This document shows, one piece after another, positions 31,806-41,703 of a stretch of 64,000 nt of DNA; position 1 is the stretch's first letter; the number at the start of each line of letters is the position of its first letter. The DNA lies in contig JAMZAV010006764.1 in the NCBI GenBank assembly GCA_024449915.1, forward strand, positions 1 through 64,000, given 5' to 3'. Below the pieces are notes generated by a model. The model saw only the letters and a list, made by a program, of their open reading frames with translations, searched no databases and was not told the DNA's origin. The DNA comes from Sweltsa coloradensis. Taxonomy: Eukaryota > Arthropoda > Insecta > Plecoptera > Chloroperlidae. Position numbers and translations under genes: made by a program.

Positions 31806-34800
31806 AGGAAGCTTCGAAAACGCTTTTTCAGGCGCGTTGTTGGATGAGCGTAATTGTTTAAGGGGTTATTTCACTAAAAATGTATGAAAAACCAGCAATT
31901 CTGCATTATTATTGTTATAATTGTTTTTTAAGTTTATTTTAAACAACATTAATAAACTTGAAATGCTATTATCTCAAAACTTTTATTCTAGCACATTTGC
32001 TAACATTGTTTCCTACTGCTCTCTTTTTTTAAAGAAAAAAGGGAAAATTTTTTCTTTTTAATATGCTCAAAGTCTTTTTCTGACAATTAAACCAGACCTT
32101 TTTTGATGAGTTTTTTATATTTTTTTTTAATTAAAAAGGGAAAATATAGGTTTGTTAAAAAAAACATTTTTTAACAAAACGATGTCAAAAAAAAATTAAA
32201 AACAAAAAAAAATTAAAAACCCTTTTTTTTGGGTTTTTGTTTTTTTTAATCTAAAAAACCTTGCCTTTAAAAAAAAAAGTAAATTGAAAAGCCCTTGCTA
32301 TCGCACTCTTAGCAAAAGTAAAAAGCAATTATTATGAGAAATAATGTTTGATTTTTTAAAAAAAAAAATAAATTTTTTTTAAAAAAAAATTTTTGATTTT
32401 TGGTAAAATTTAAAGAAATTTTTAATTTAAAAAATTAATTTTTAAAAAAAAAAAAATAAAAAAGGGGTTTTTTAATAAAATTTTTTTTTTTTAAAAAAAA
32501 AATTTTTTAAATTATTTCATAAAATAATTTTTCGTAAAACGTCCCTGAGAAAGGGGGGGAAAAAAGGGGAAAAAAATTTAGAAGGATTGGAGGGGAAAGG
32601 AAAAAGAAAAAAAGAATAAAAAAAAAACGATTTTACTTTTATTTTTGAAATAAATTTTCCCAAATTTTTTAAATTTTTTTTTTTAGAAATATTTTTAACT
32701 TTTTTTTTAAAAAAAAATATTTTTTAAAAAAAAAAATGAAGCCAAAATCTCCGGGGGAAAAATCCTCTATTTTAAAAAACATTTCCCGTAAGCTTTTACT
32801 AAATAAAAATTTTGAAGGGACATCATAAAAAATATTTTTCCCTTTTTTAAAAAAATTTTTTTTTTTCCAAAAAATTTTTTGGCAAAAAAACCTTTTTTTT
32901 CCGGGTTTTGTTTTTCCAAAAAAGTTTTATTTACCCCCCAAAAAAAACCCCCCCCTTTTTTTCGAACTTTTTCCCAAAAAATTTTTTTCTTTTTACCCCA
33001 AAAGGGGTTTTTCATAAACAAATATTTTTAAAAAAAAAAAATTTTCTCAATTTCCTTTTTTAAAATCCTTAACCCAAAAACATTTTCCCAAAAAAAAACC
33101 CCCCCTAAAAAATAGAGTAATTCCCAATTCAAAATTACAATACTCCCTGGGGGCCCCCCCACACCAATCAGTAAAAAAAAAATTTCCAAAATTCCCTTAA
33201 ACACACCCTTTCCCCCAAAATTACACAAACCCTCCCTTTTTAAAAAAAAAATTTTTAAAAATTTAAAACAAAATTTCCTTTTTAACCCTTTCACCTCCCC
33301 CCTTTCCCTTTGGGGTTTTGATCCCCTTAAACCCCTTTTCAATTTTCCCTTCTTTCCCCTTCCACAAATTTAAAACCCTTAATTTTTTTTTTCCCCGGGG
33401 TTGGGCCCCCCAAAATTTAAATTCCCCCCAGGGACTAACAACTCCTTAACCCAAAATTTCCCTAATTCCTTTTTAAAAAAACTTCCCATTTTTTCTCTTT
33501 TTCCCTACCCCCTCCAAACTAAAAAAATATCAAAAATCCCACAAAAATTTTTTTTTAAAAAAAACCCCCAATTAAACCCAAAAAAACCCCCCCTTTAAAA
33601 ACCATTCTTTAAATTTTCCTCCCCTCTTAAAATTCTTCTCCACCCAATTTTTTTAAAAATTTTAAGGGTTTCCCTTTCTTTTTCCAATTTCAATTTTAAT
33701 CATTTCCAATTTCCCAAATTTTTTTAATATTTTTTACTATCTTTTCTATTTATTTTTTTTTTAAAATTTTTAACCCAAAAAAATTTAAAATTCATAAAAA
33801 TTATTTTAAAAGTTTAAGAAAACAAAAAAATACAATAAAAATTTTATAATAATTTTAAAAAAATTTTTTAAAATACCCAAAAATAACCCTATACCCACCT
33901 TTAAAATTTTACTTTTATTTTAAAAATACCAAACAAAGGGCCTCATATTTTTTTTCAAAAAAACAATTTTTTATTTAAATTTTCCCTTACCAAAAAATAT
34001 TATACAAAATTTTATTTAAATTTCCCCCCAAAAATTAAGGGAAAAAAAATTTTGGGTCATTAAGTAAATTATTAATCTATTTAAAAAAGGGGAAACCAAA
34101 AAAAAACCCCTTTCCCCCCCCCTTTTTATTTTTTTTTTATTAGGGGGTTTTTCCCAAAAAAACCATCACAAAAAAAAAAAAAATAAAATTAATTCCAAAT
34201 TTATTTTAAAAAAAAATAAAATAGATAAAATAAATTTTTGTATTAAAAAAATTTGGAAGGAATTTTTTAATTTTTTTTTTTAAAAATTTTTTTTAAAAAC
34301 AAAAAAAAAAGAAAAAAAAAAAAAAAATAAAAAAACCCCTATTTTTTTAAATTTTCTTTTTTTCAAAAAAAATTTTCCCCCCCCCCCCCCAATTAAGGGG
34401 GGGGAAACAAACCCCCCCCCCCCCCCCCGGTAAAATTAAAGTTTTTTTTAAATTTACAGCCCTTCTAAAAAAAATTTAACATGTCAGTAATAAAATTTTT
34501 AATACATAACAACAACATCTTTTTTTTTATTTCCCTTTCCATTATTTCTAAAAAGAAAACAATTTAAATTTTTTTTATATATTTAACATTAAAAAACAAA
34601 AAATTATTCCTTTTTTCAAAAATTTTTTTAAACATTTAAAATTTTAAAAAAAAGTTAAGGAAGAAAAAAAAAAATATTTAAAAAAAATTCCACCTTTTAT
34701 AATCAGAAAAATTGGGAAATAAAACACCCAAAACCAAAAAAACAAAAATTAAAAATTTTTCCCAAACCCAAAAATTTTTTTTAAAATCAAATTAAAAAAT

Positions 34801-36590
34801 TATTTTAAATATAATTTTTTAGGGTTAAGCCAATTTAAAAATTATATTTTTTTTGGGGAATTAAAATTTTTAAAAAAAAAAAAATAAAAAAAAATTTTTT
34901 TTTATTTTTTTTTATAACTAAAAATAAAATCATATTTTCTTTTAAAAAAAAAAAAAAATTTTTTTTTCTTTTAAATTCTTTTTGGGAACTTTTTTTAATT
35001 TTCTTTTTTAAAAAAAATTTTTTAAAACTTACAAAAAACCCCATATTAAAAACCCCCTACTCAAAACCTTTTTTTCAAAAAATTTTTCCATTTCCGTCAA
35101 TTAAACCCCTTTTCCCCCTCCCCCCCCCTTTATTCTCCTCCCCCCCCCTTTTTTTTAAAAAACCCCCCCCCCCATTTCTTTTTTTAAATTTTTTTTTTTT
35201 TTAAATTTTTTTTTAAAATTCTTTTTTCCCCCCTTTCCCGGGCCTTTTTCCCCTTCTCCTTCCTTTATCTTTCAAAAAAAAAACAACCCAACAAAAAAAA
35301 ACTTTTTGTTTTTATTTTCCCCCTGTTACTTTTCCCTCCCCCGCATTTCCCCAAAAAAAAAACCCCCTAAACCCTTCCCCCCCTTCTTTCCTTTTTTAAA
35401 ATTTAAATTTTTTTTTCCCTGTTTTTCGCCTTTTCTCTGCTTTTCTTTTTTTTTTCTTCCCCCTCGGGGGCCCCCCCCTTCCTTTTTTTTTCCTTTTCTG
35501 TTTCCCCCTCCACTCATTTCCCCCGTTTTTCCTTTTTTTTTTTCCCCTTTCCCCTTTTGCCTTCGCAAATTTTGGGGTTTTTTTTTCCTTTAATTTTTTT
35601 TCCGGTTTTGTTTTTTTTTTGGTCTGTTTAATGTCGGGGAAAAAAATTTTTTAAATTTGGTTTTCCCCCGGTTTTTTTTTGGGGGGGTTTTTTTGAGGTT
35701 TACTTAGCAGTTTTTAAAGTTTTAAAATTTTTGGGGGTTTTTAGGGAAAAAGTTACAAAAGGAATACCCATTTTTTTCCCATTTTTCCCCCCCCCTTTTC
35801 AATTATTTTTTTGGTTTTTTTTTTTTAAATTTTTTTTAATTTTTTTTTCAAAATGTTTTTAAAACCAAAAACCTTCGCCCAAATTCCCGGTTTTCCCCCA
35901 TTTTTTCTTTTAATATCCCGTGCCTTTTGTAGTTTTTAAGCTTTTTGGGGGTTTTTTTTAAGGGAAATCTTTTGAATTTTATTTGGTTTTTGTAGATTGG
36001 CTTTTTCGGGAGTTGAGGGAAAAGATTATGACCCAACCCCGAGGGTTATTGGTTCTTTTTAAAAAAAATTTTTTAAAATTTTTTTGTTTTAAAAATAAAT
36101 TTTGGAAAAAGGTGCCCCTTTTTCTTTGGGAAAATTTTTTGTTTTGGGGAAAAATTTTTTTTTTTAATTTTTTTTTAAACCCCGGGGTTTTTTTTTTTTT
36201 AATGATTTGGTAAATTTTTGTTTTTTATTTTAAAAATTTTCCTTTTTAGTTTGTTTTTTTAGGTAATTTTGTTTGTTTTATCATCAAACCAACTTTTTGT
36301 TAATTTCCCCGTGGGAAATTAAAATTTTTAAAGACATCCTTCCCCAATCATTTTCCCCCACTAACCTTTTTAAAAAACCTTTTGATATTTACTTTTTAAT
36401 TTTTACCCAAAAATCCGCTTATTTTATAAATTTTATTTTAATTATTTTAATTTTTTTTTAATTAATTTTTTTTATTTTAATTTAAATTTTTTTTTTTTTA
36501 TTATTTTTATTTTTTGGGCGTTTTGGGGCAAGGGGGGTTTTTGCCCGGGCCCCCCAGCACGCGGGAACATGTTCATTTTTTAAAACTCTA
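31806..36590. other. homopolymer-dominated, low-information sequence
   Basis: Nearly all bases lie in runs of A, T, C or G, notably 32000-36580, with few mixed-base stretches. Encoded frames are runs of Lys, Phe, Pro or Gly. No feature can be supported. It ends abruptly near 36.59 kb, where normal-complexity LINE coding sequence begins. This looks like consensus error over a poorly resolved region, though it could overlie real AT-rich repeats. Confidence 0.7.
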
Positions 36591-36602
36591 AAACCCTTTT
36601 TT

Positions 36603-37487
36603 AATTGTCCAGGGTGTGATACAAATATTCACTACGAGTGTTCCGGCTCAAAAAAATCTACACATAAAGCCAAATCGCAAGTATTGAAATCGCAGTGGCG
36701 TTGCCAAAAGTGTAAGGCAGACGGGAAGTTCGTCCCGGGTCCCGGCACGCCGACTGATCCTGATAATATAGGTGGGTCCACTCTAGTTAGTGATTCAACG
36801 CAAAAATCTATTGAAAAAGTGCTTAGTGTTGTTTACGAGCTTCGCGACGAGCTCAAAAGTGTAAAGAAAGAACTCGAGTCTTTGAAAGTTATAAGGGAAG
36901 ATTTATTAAAAAGTAGGAAAGAAATCGATAACCTAACGCAGCGCTTAGTAGATAAGGACGTGATAATTGAGGAGCTTACGGACCGGGTCCACGAACTTGA
37001 CCAGTACGGAAGAAATAGGAACCTCGAAATATCAAACGTCTTGGAGGGAGAAGACAGCGAGGATTTAGAGGACATTGTTGTCAAAATAGCCAAGTTAGTA
37101 GGTGCGGATGTACTAGTGCGTGACATTGATGTAGTTCACCGAGTGAAGTCCAAGAAAGAGAGTGAATACCCGTCAAAAATATAAGTGCAGTTTATTTCAA
37201 GAAAGAAGAGGGACAAACTCTTCACCGTTCGTCGCAAGCGGTCGGTGAAGAACAAGGACCTGTTTCCGGAGGTAGAGGGAGAAGACAACCTTCCTATTTA
37301 CATAAACGAACATTTGTCACCTTACTATAAAAATTTGTTTTGGCAAGTTAAAACAAAAGCAAAGTTGACTGGCTTCAAGTTTGTCTGGTTCAGTCGCGGT
37401 ACTATTTGTGTTCGTAAGGACGAAAAATCTCGAGAAGTAATCAAGGTTAAAAATCCACAAGACATTGATAAATTAAATCAAGTGTAG
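36603..37487 (+). pseudogene. CR1/L2-like LINE copy 2, ORF1 (PHD finger plus coiled coil)
   Basis: ORF1 proteins of such LINEs bind the element RNA and act as chaperones. The N-terminus shows a PHD-type zinc finger remnant: CPGC, then HYEC, then WRCQKC (36606-36710); the first Cys pair is lost in the degraded upstream sequence. A heptad-rich coiled coil follows (about 36810-36990), then QYGRNRNLEI and a basic, Lys/Arg-rich C-terminal domain resembling the FP-like module of some LINE ORF1s. One in-frame TAA at 37182-37184 splits it; downstream the same frame is open to the TAG at 37485-37487. The true start is not visible. The ORF2 ATG lies only 10 bases after the stop. Confidence 0.8.
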
Positions 37488-37497
37488 GTTAATTGTT

Positions 37498-38490
37498 ATG
37501 AACATGTGGGATCCACCTTTCCCCGTGACGGAAGTGGTTGATAATATTGATAATTTGGTAAGAGAATGTAATGGGTTAACACTGTTGCATTTAAACATCA
37601 GGTCGATAAAGAAACATTGGGACGAACTAAGATTACTTCTCGATAACCATCTAGGTAATTTACATGTGCTAATGCTTAGTGAAGTCAATATAAATGATAT
37701 CGATAGTAGATTTGAGTTAGAAGGGTATAATATGTTTTATAGATTAAGAAATGTAAAAAGAGATGGTGGCCTAATCATATACGTAAATGATTCGATACAA
37801 TTTATGTCACACGACGTAGTCTTTAGAAACTTTGAAGGTCTAGCAGGGAACATAATAGTAGGAAACCATATCATGTCTCTGTTGTTTGTATATAGACCTC
37901 CTAACAATAACACTAAGAACGAGTTCATTCAAGAGATAGATAAATATTGGAGAGAGGTAAATGTCGCTACGGCTGTTTTCATTGGTGATGTAAACATTGA
38001 CATTATGAATGATTGTGATCCGGTTGTGCAGTATTACGAAACTAGTTTAGCTGCAAATGGTTTTAGTAGGTATATCACGGGAGCAACACGTGAAGAGATG
38101 GTTGGTGACAAACTAACGAGGTCGTGTATAGACCACATTTACATACGTGCTGTAGATACTCAGATTAAGTCAGCTATATGGACCTCAAAGTTGTCTGATC
38201 ATTACATTATTACGGCGTTATTGAATTTACCGCAAAATGGAAAACGTGACGACGGTGAGAGCTACGTCACCAAAATAGATGAAAAGAAACTGTTGCGTAT
38301 CCTAAAAACCATACAGTGGGACTTGTTGCTTTCCGCAAATAGCTGTGAGATTTTGTACAACTCGCTATATTTATTTTTTGAGAGGGCTTATGAACGGGCC
38401 GTTTTCGTTAAAGAAAAGAATAAAGCAAAAAGGGGGAAAAAATCATGGATGACGTCGGAGTTGCTAGAAATGATGGCAAATAGGACCGAT
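37498..38490 (+). pseudogene. CR1/L2-like LINE copy 2, ORF2 endonuclease domain
   Basis: EEP-type endonuclease, open from the ATG at 37498; an in-frame TAA at 37474 makes this the first possible start. Key residues are visible: Asn33 in HLNIRS, Glu62 in SEVN, the YRPP block (132-135), Asp164 and Asn166 in GDVNID, Asp212 and His213 in CIDHIY, and Asp234 and His235 in SDHYII. The domain looks catalytically complete. Near 38485 a single-base loss relative to copy 1 shifts the frame; the protein continues in the other frame (D-R-C-F-H-K-W-K-K-C) into the RT region. Confidence 0.93.
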
Positions 38491-40466
38491 GTTTTCATAA
38501 ATGGAAAAAATGTAAAAATCTAAATCTTGTCAAAGCGGTGTATCGGGCAGAGTACAATAACATTCGAATAAATTTAAACAAAAAGATAAAAATAGCAAAA
38601 CAAAACTACTATCGTGAGCTTTTGGAAAGGAGCAGGGGCAATCCAAAAGAAACGTGGCAAACGATTAATACAATAATTGGAAAGAAAAAGAAAGAGTCGG
38701 TAGATCAGGTCATTAACAAGTTTTTAGGTAAAAATGAGAGTTCTGAATATGTAGCAAATTCCTTTGCAAACGTATTTGTGGAGGAGGTGGAAAATATAAT
38801 TCATAACTGTGATGTGGCGTGCGTAAAAACAGATCAAAGAGAAAAAAGTTTAAACTACGATCAGAAGCAATCAATTTACATTCCCCCGGTTGATGCGGAA
38901 ACAGTGAAAGAAATCATTACGGAAATGAACTTCGAAAAACAGACTGGTTTTGACGAAATAAGAGTTAAAGATCTACAGAATATCAAATGCCAGATCAGTC
39001 CAGTAATTGCTTTATTAATAAATTTATCGATTAAAGAAGGGGTTGTTCCAGAATTGTTGAAAACATCGGTAGTAAGGCCGGTCTACAAAAAAGGAAGTCA
39101 CTACGAATATTCGAATTATCGTCCAATCGCATTATTATCGGTTGTTAATAAAATAATGGAATGGTATGTGGCTGGATGTTTGAGCGATTACCTGTCCAAA
39201 TTTGATATTATTAGTAAAAACCAATTTGGCTTCCAGAAAAAGAAAAGCACTTCTGATCTTCTATTAAAATTCTCGAATCTTGTAAATACAAAGTTAAATG
39301 ATAATTTTCATGTTGTGTGCATGTTTGTAGATTTTACTAAAGCGTTTGATACTCTAAATCACAAGAAATTATTGTTAGCTTTGGAAAATGTTGGGGTAAG
39401 AGGCCCCTTACTACAATGGTTCAAGAGCTATTTGAAAAATAGGAAGTTAGTTGTGAAAATCGGCAACGTTTACAGCGTGACTAAATTAATAAAATCAGGG
39501 GTGCCACAAGGATCAATTTTAGGGCCATTATTGTACTTGATATATGTAAATGGGATGACGCGATATTTTTAAAAATGTTATGCGTATTTCTTTGCCGATG
39601 ATTCAGCACTCGATGCAGTACATAAGATACTGGCAACTGCGGTAAGTTATTTACAAGAAGACTACGTTAATTTGTTGAGATGGACGCACGACGGTGGGTT
39701 GATTGTAAATGCATTAAAAACCAAGATAGTACACATATCCAGTCCATTAAATGTTGACCATAACTCATTAGTTGAAGTCGTATCACATTCACTTGATTGT
39801 TAGCACAATAACGTTACCTTAAGCAATTGTGGAATTAACTGCACTTGTAAACAAATTATTGAGTCAGTGTATAGTCATGTGTACCTTGGTATTGAAATTG
39901 ACAAGTGCTTTTCGTGGGAAAATCATATCATTAAGTTATGTAATCGGATTCGCCCATGTGCAGCACAATTATACCACTTAAAGTACATTCTCCCTTACAA
40001 CTTACTGCGAACGGTTTATATTTCTTTAGTTGAGTCAATCATCTCTTATGCTGTGTTGGCCTGGGGTAATGCCTCAAATGTGTACATAAATCAAATTTTC
40101 AACTTGCAGATAAAGATTTTAAAAACTATCCTTCCAAATCACATAACTGAGCTGTGTTCCTCAAATGAACTTTTCGAAATAACTGGTTTGCTCCCTGTAA
40201 ATAAGTTGTTTACGTATAGGTTAATCTTAAGTTATTATTATTGTAATGAGTATAAAATCGAAATCGACCATAACATCTCCACAAGAACGAAGGCAGCTAA
40301 TAACTTTCGAGTTCCACTTTGTGTAAACAAATATGGTGAAAGGTCGTTAAAAACTAGTGTACCGCAGAGTTTCAATTTATTGCCTAAAGAACTAAAAGAT
40401 TTAGATAAAATTAGTAAAGTTAAGTTAAAAGTAAAAGAATTTCTCTTGTTATTAAATGACGTTTAA
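38491..40466 (+). pseudogene. CR1/L2-like LINE copy 2, ORF2 reverse transcriptase and C-terminus
   Basis: One frame runs from 38491 to the normal stop, interrupted only by TAA at 39570-39572 and TAG at 39801-39803. In the stretch starting at 38538, motif A is FVDFTKAFD (Asp265) and motif B SGVPQGS (320-326). The first stop falls a few residues before motif C, whose FADD is encoded at 39591-39602. The C-terminal blocks IESVYSHVYLGIE and PQSFNLLP match copy 1. In copy 1 both stop positions are sense codons (AAG and TTG), so the ancestor was intact. With a single frameshift and two stops (plus one in ORF1) it is a relatively young dead copy. Confidence 0.93.
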
Positions 40467-40736
40467 TTTTGTATTAAATTGATCTAATATCGTAATTATT
40501 ATAATTTGGCAACTGCTCAATGTAATGTTTACGATTATTGACATATTGTATCGATTATATTATATTATTTAGTATTTAGTATAATGTCCTGTGTCTGACA
40601 TAATTTGATATTGATTTTTATGCTCTTGCATTGTCCGTAATTTTGTATATTATAAATAGCCCACAGACAAGCTTCTGATGAAGCTTTGTGGGATATCGAA
40701 TCCAATAGAGTATGTTGTGTAATGATATGCTTTATT
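40467..40736 (+). mobile_element. LINE copy 2 3' UTR
   Basis: AT-rich tail ending with TGCTTTATT, matching the AACTTTATTGCTAATA end of copy 1. It directly abuts the ACTAG start of repeat X1 at 40737. Confidence 0.75.
40660..40692 (+). other. conserved 3' UTR stem-loop, copy 2
   Basis: CCCACA (40660-40665) with TGTGGG (40687-40692) and AAGCTT (40669-40674) with AAGCTT (40681-40686); GAC bulge; loop CTGATG. The stem is identical to copy 1 (6856-6886) and the loop differs in sequence and length. Confidence 0.85.
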
Positions 40737-41703
40737 ACTAGGAAAACGCTCAGTTGGACGCGTTGTTGAGCGAGCACCGGTACGTGCAACACGACCCGAG
40801 TACGACATTCCCATAATGTTACATACCAATAAGTCTTTAAGGTCTTGACCGATTTAGTTGAAAATTTGTAAAATAGGAGAGAATGGATAAAATCCACCGC
40901 CATCTAGAGGACCTGGACATCATTTCTTTGGGAAAACTATTTTACTCTAGATTTCTTCTAGGTGGCAGTACATAGTGACCAGAATTCATGTGCGACTTTT
41001 CGTTGCCATGGTAACGTTACTTTTGTTAAAATGTAATTTCTATCTACACTACTTATCGGATCAAAATAAAAATAACATATTCGTGACCGGACGGATATTC
41101 TAAATGATTTGGCTACCTCAGATTTTGTCGCCGTTTAGTTAAAAAAAAAAACTTTAGGTTAACTTTAATGTAACTTTATAACTTTTTGAACGATTTTGCC
41201 ACAAAACTAATGGCATTCAATCGGGAACGAAACTTGCGGATGGTCAAAATTTCAACTCGATCCGAGCCTCCGTTTGACCGCTATCATGAGCCAATAAAGC
41301 TGTGTGACTTTCCGTTGCCATGGTAACGGGACTTTGTTATAATGTAATTTCCATCTACACTACTTATCGGATCAAAATAAAAATAACATATTCGTGATCG
41401 GACGGACATTCTAAATGATTTGGCCACCTCAGATTTTGTCGCCGTTTAGTTTGAAAAAAAAGCTTTTGATTAACTTTAATGTAACTTTTTAACTTTTTGA
41501 ACGATTTTGCCACAAAACTATACAGCAACCCGCCTAGGTGGTATGTACATGTGTGCAAAATTTCAGGTCGATCAGAGAAACGGTGCGACCTGTATCGAAG
41601 CAGTAACAGAAAAAAAAAAAACAAACAAACAAACAAACAAACAAAAAAAAAAACAGACATTCGAGCCATAAGAGTCAAGTGGAGACGCTCGCTTCGCTCG
41701 CTC
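40737..41703 (+). mobile_element. repeat X, copy 1 (two internal units)
   Basis: Begins ACTAGGAAAACGCTCAGTTGG and ends CGCTCGCTTCGCTCGCTC. Contains CCACCGCCATCTAGAGG and TTCTAGGTGGCAG, then two tandem units of about 312 bp. Each unit starts with the X-box palindrome GTTGCCATGGTAAC (41002-41015, 41314-41327) and continues through TACTTATCGGATCAAAATAA, GGCCACCTCAGATTTTGTCG, CGATTTTGCCACAAAACTA and (first unit) CAACTCGATCCGAGCCTCCG. An (AAAC)n run occupies about 41611-41652. No protein coding; related copies are 44993-45425, 54458-55608 and 55673-56338. Confidence 0.88.

Noticed and set aside
32767..36461. Numerous Lys/Phe/Pro/Gly-rich ORFs
   Set aside because: Products of homopolymer runs in low-quality sequence.
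40737..40790. Repeat X as a tRNA-derived SINE (GCTCAGTTGG resembles box A)
   Set aside because: No box B at a suitable distance and no A-rich tail; the resemblance is too short.
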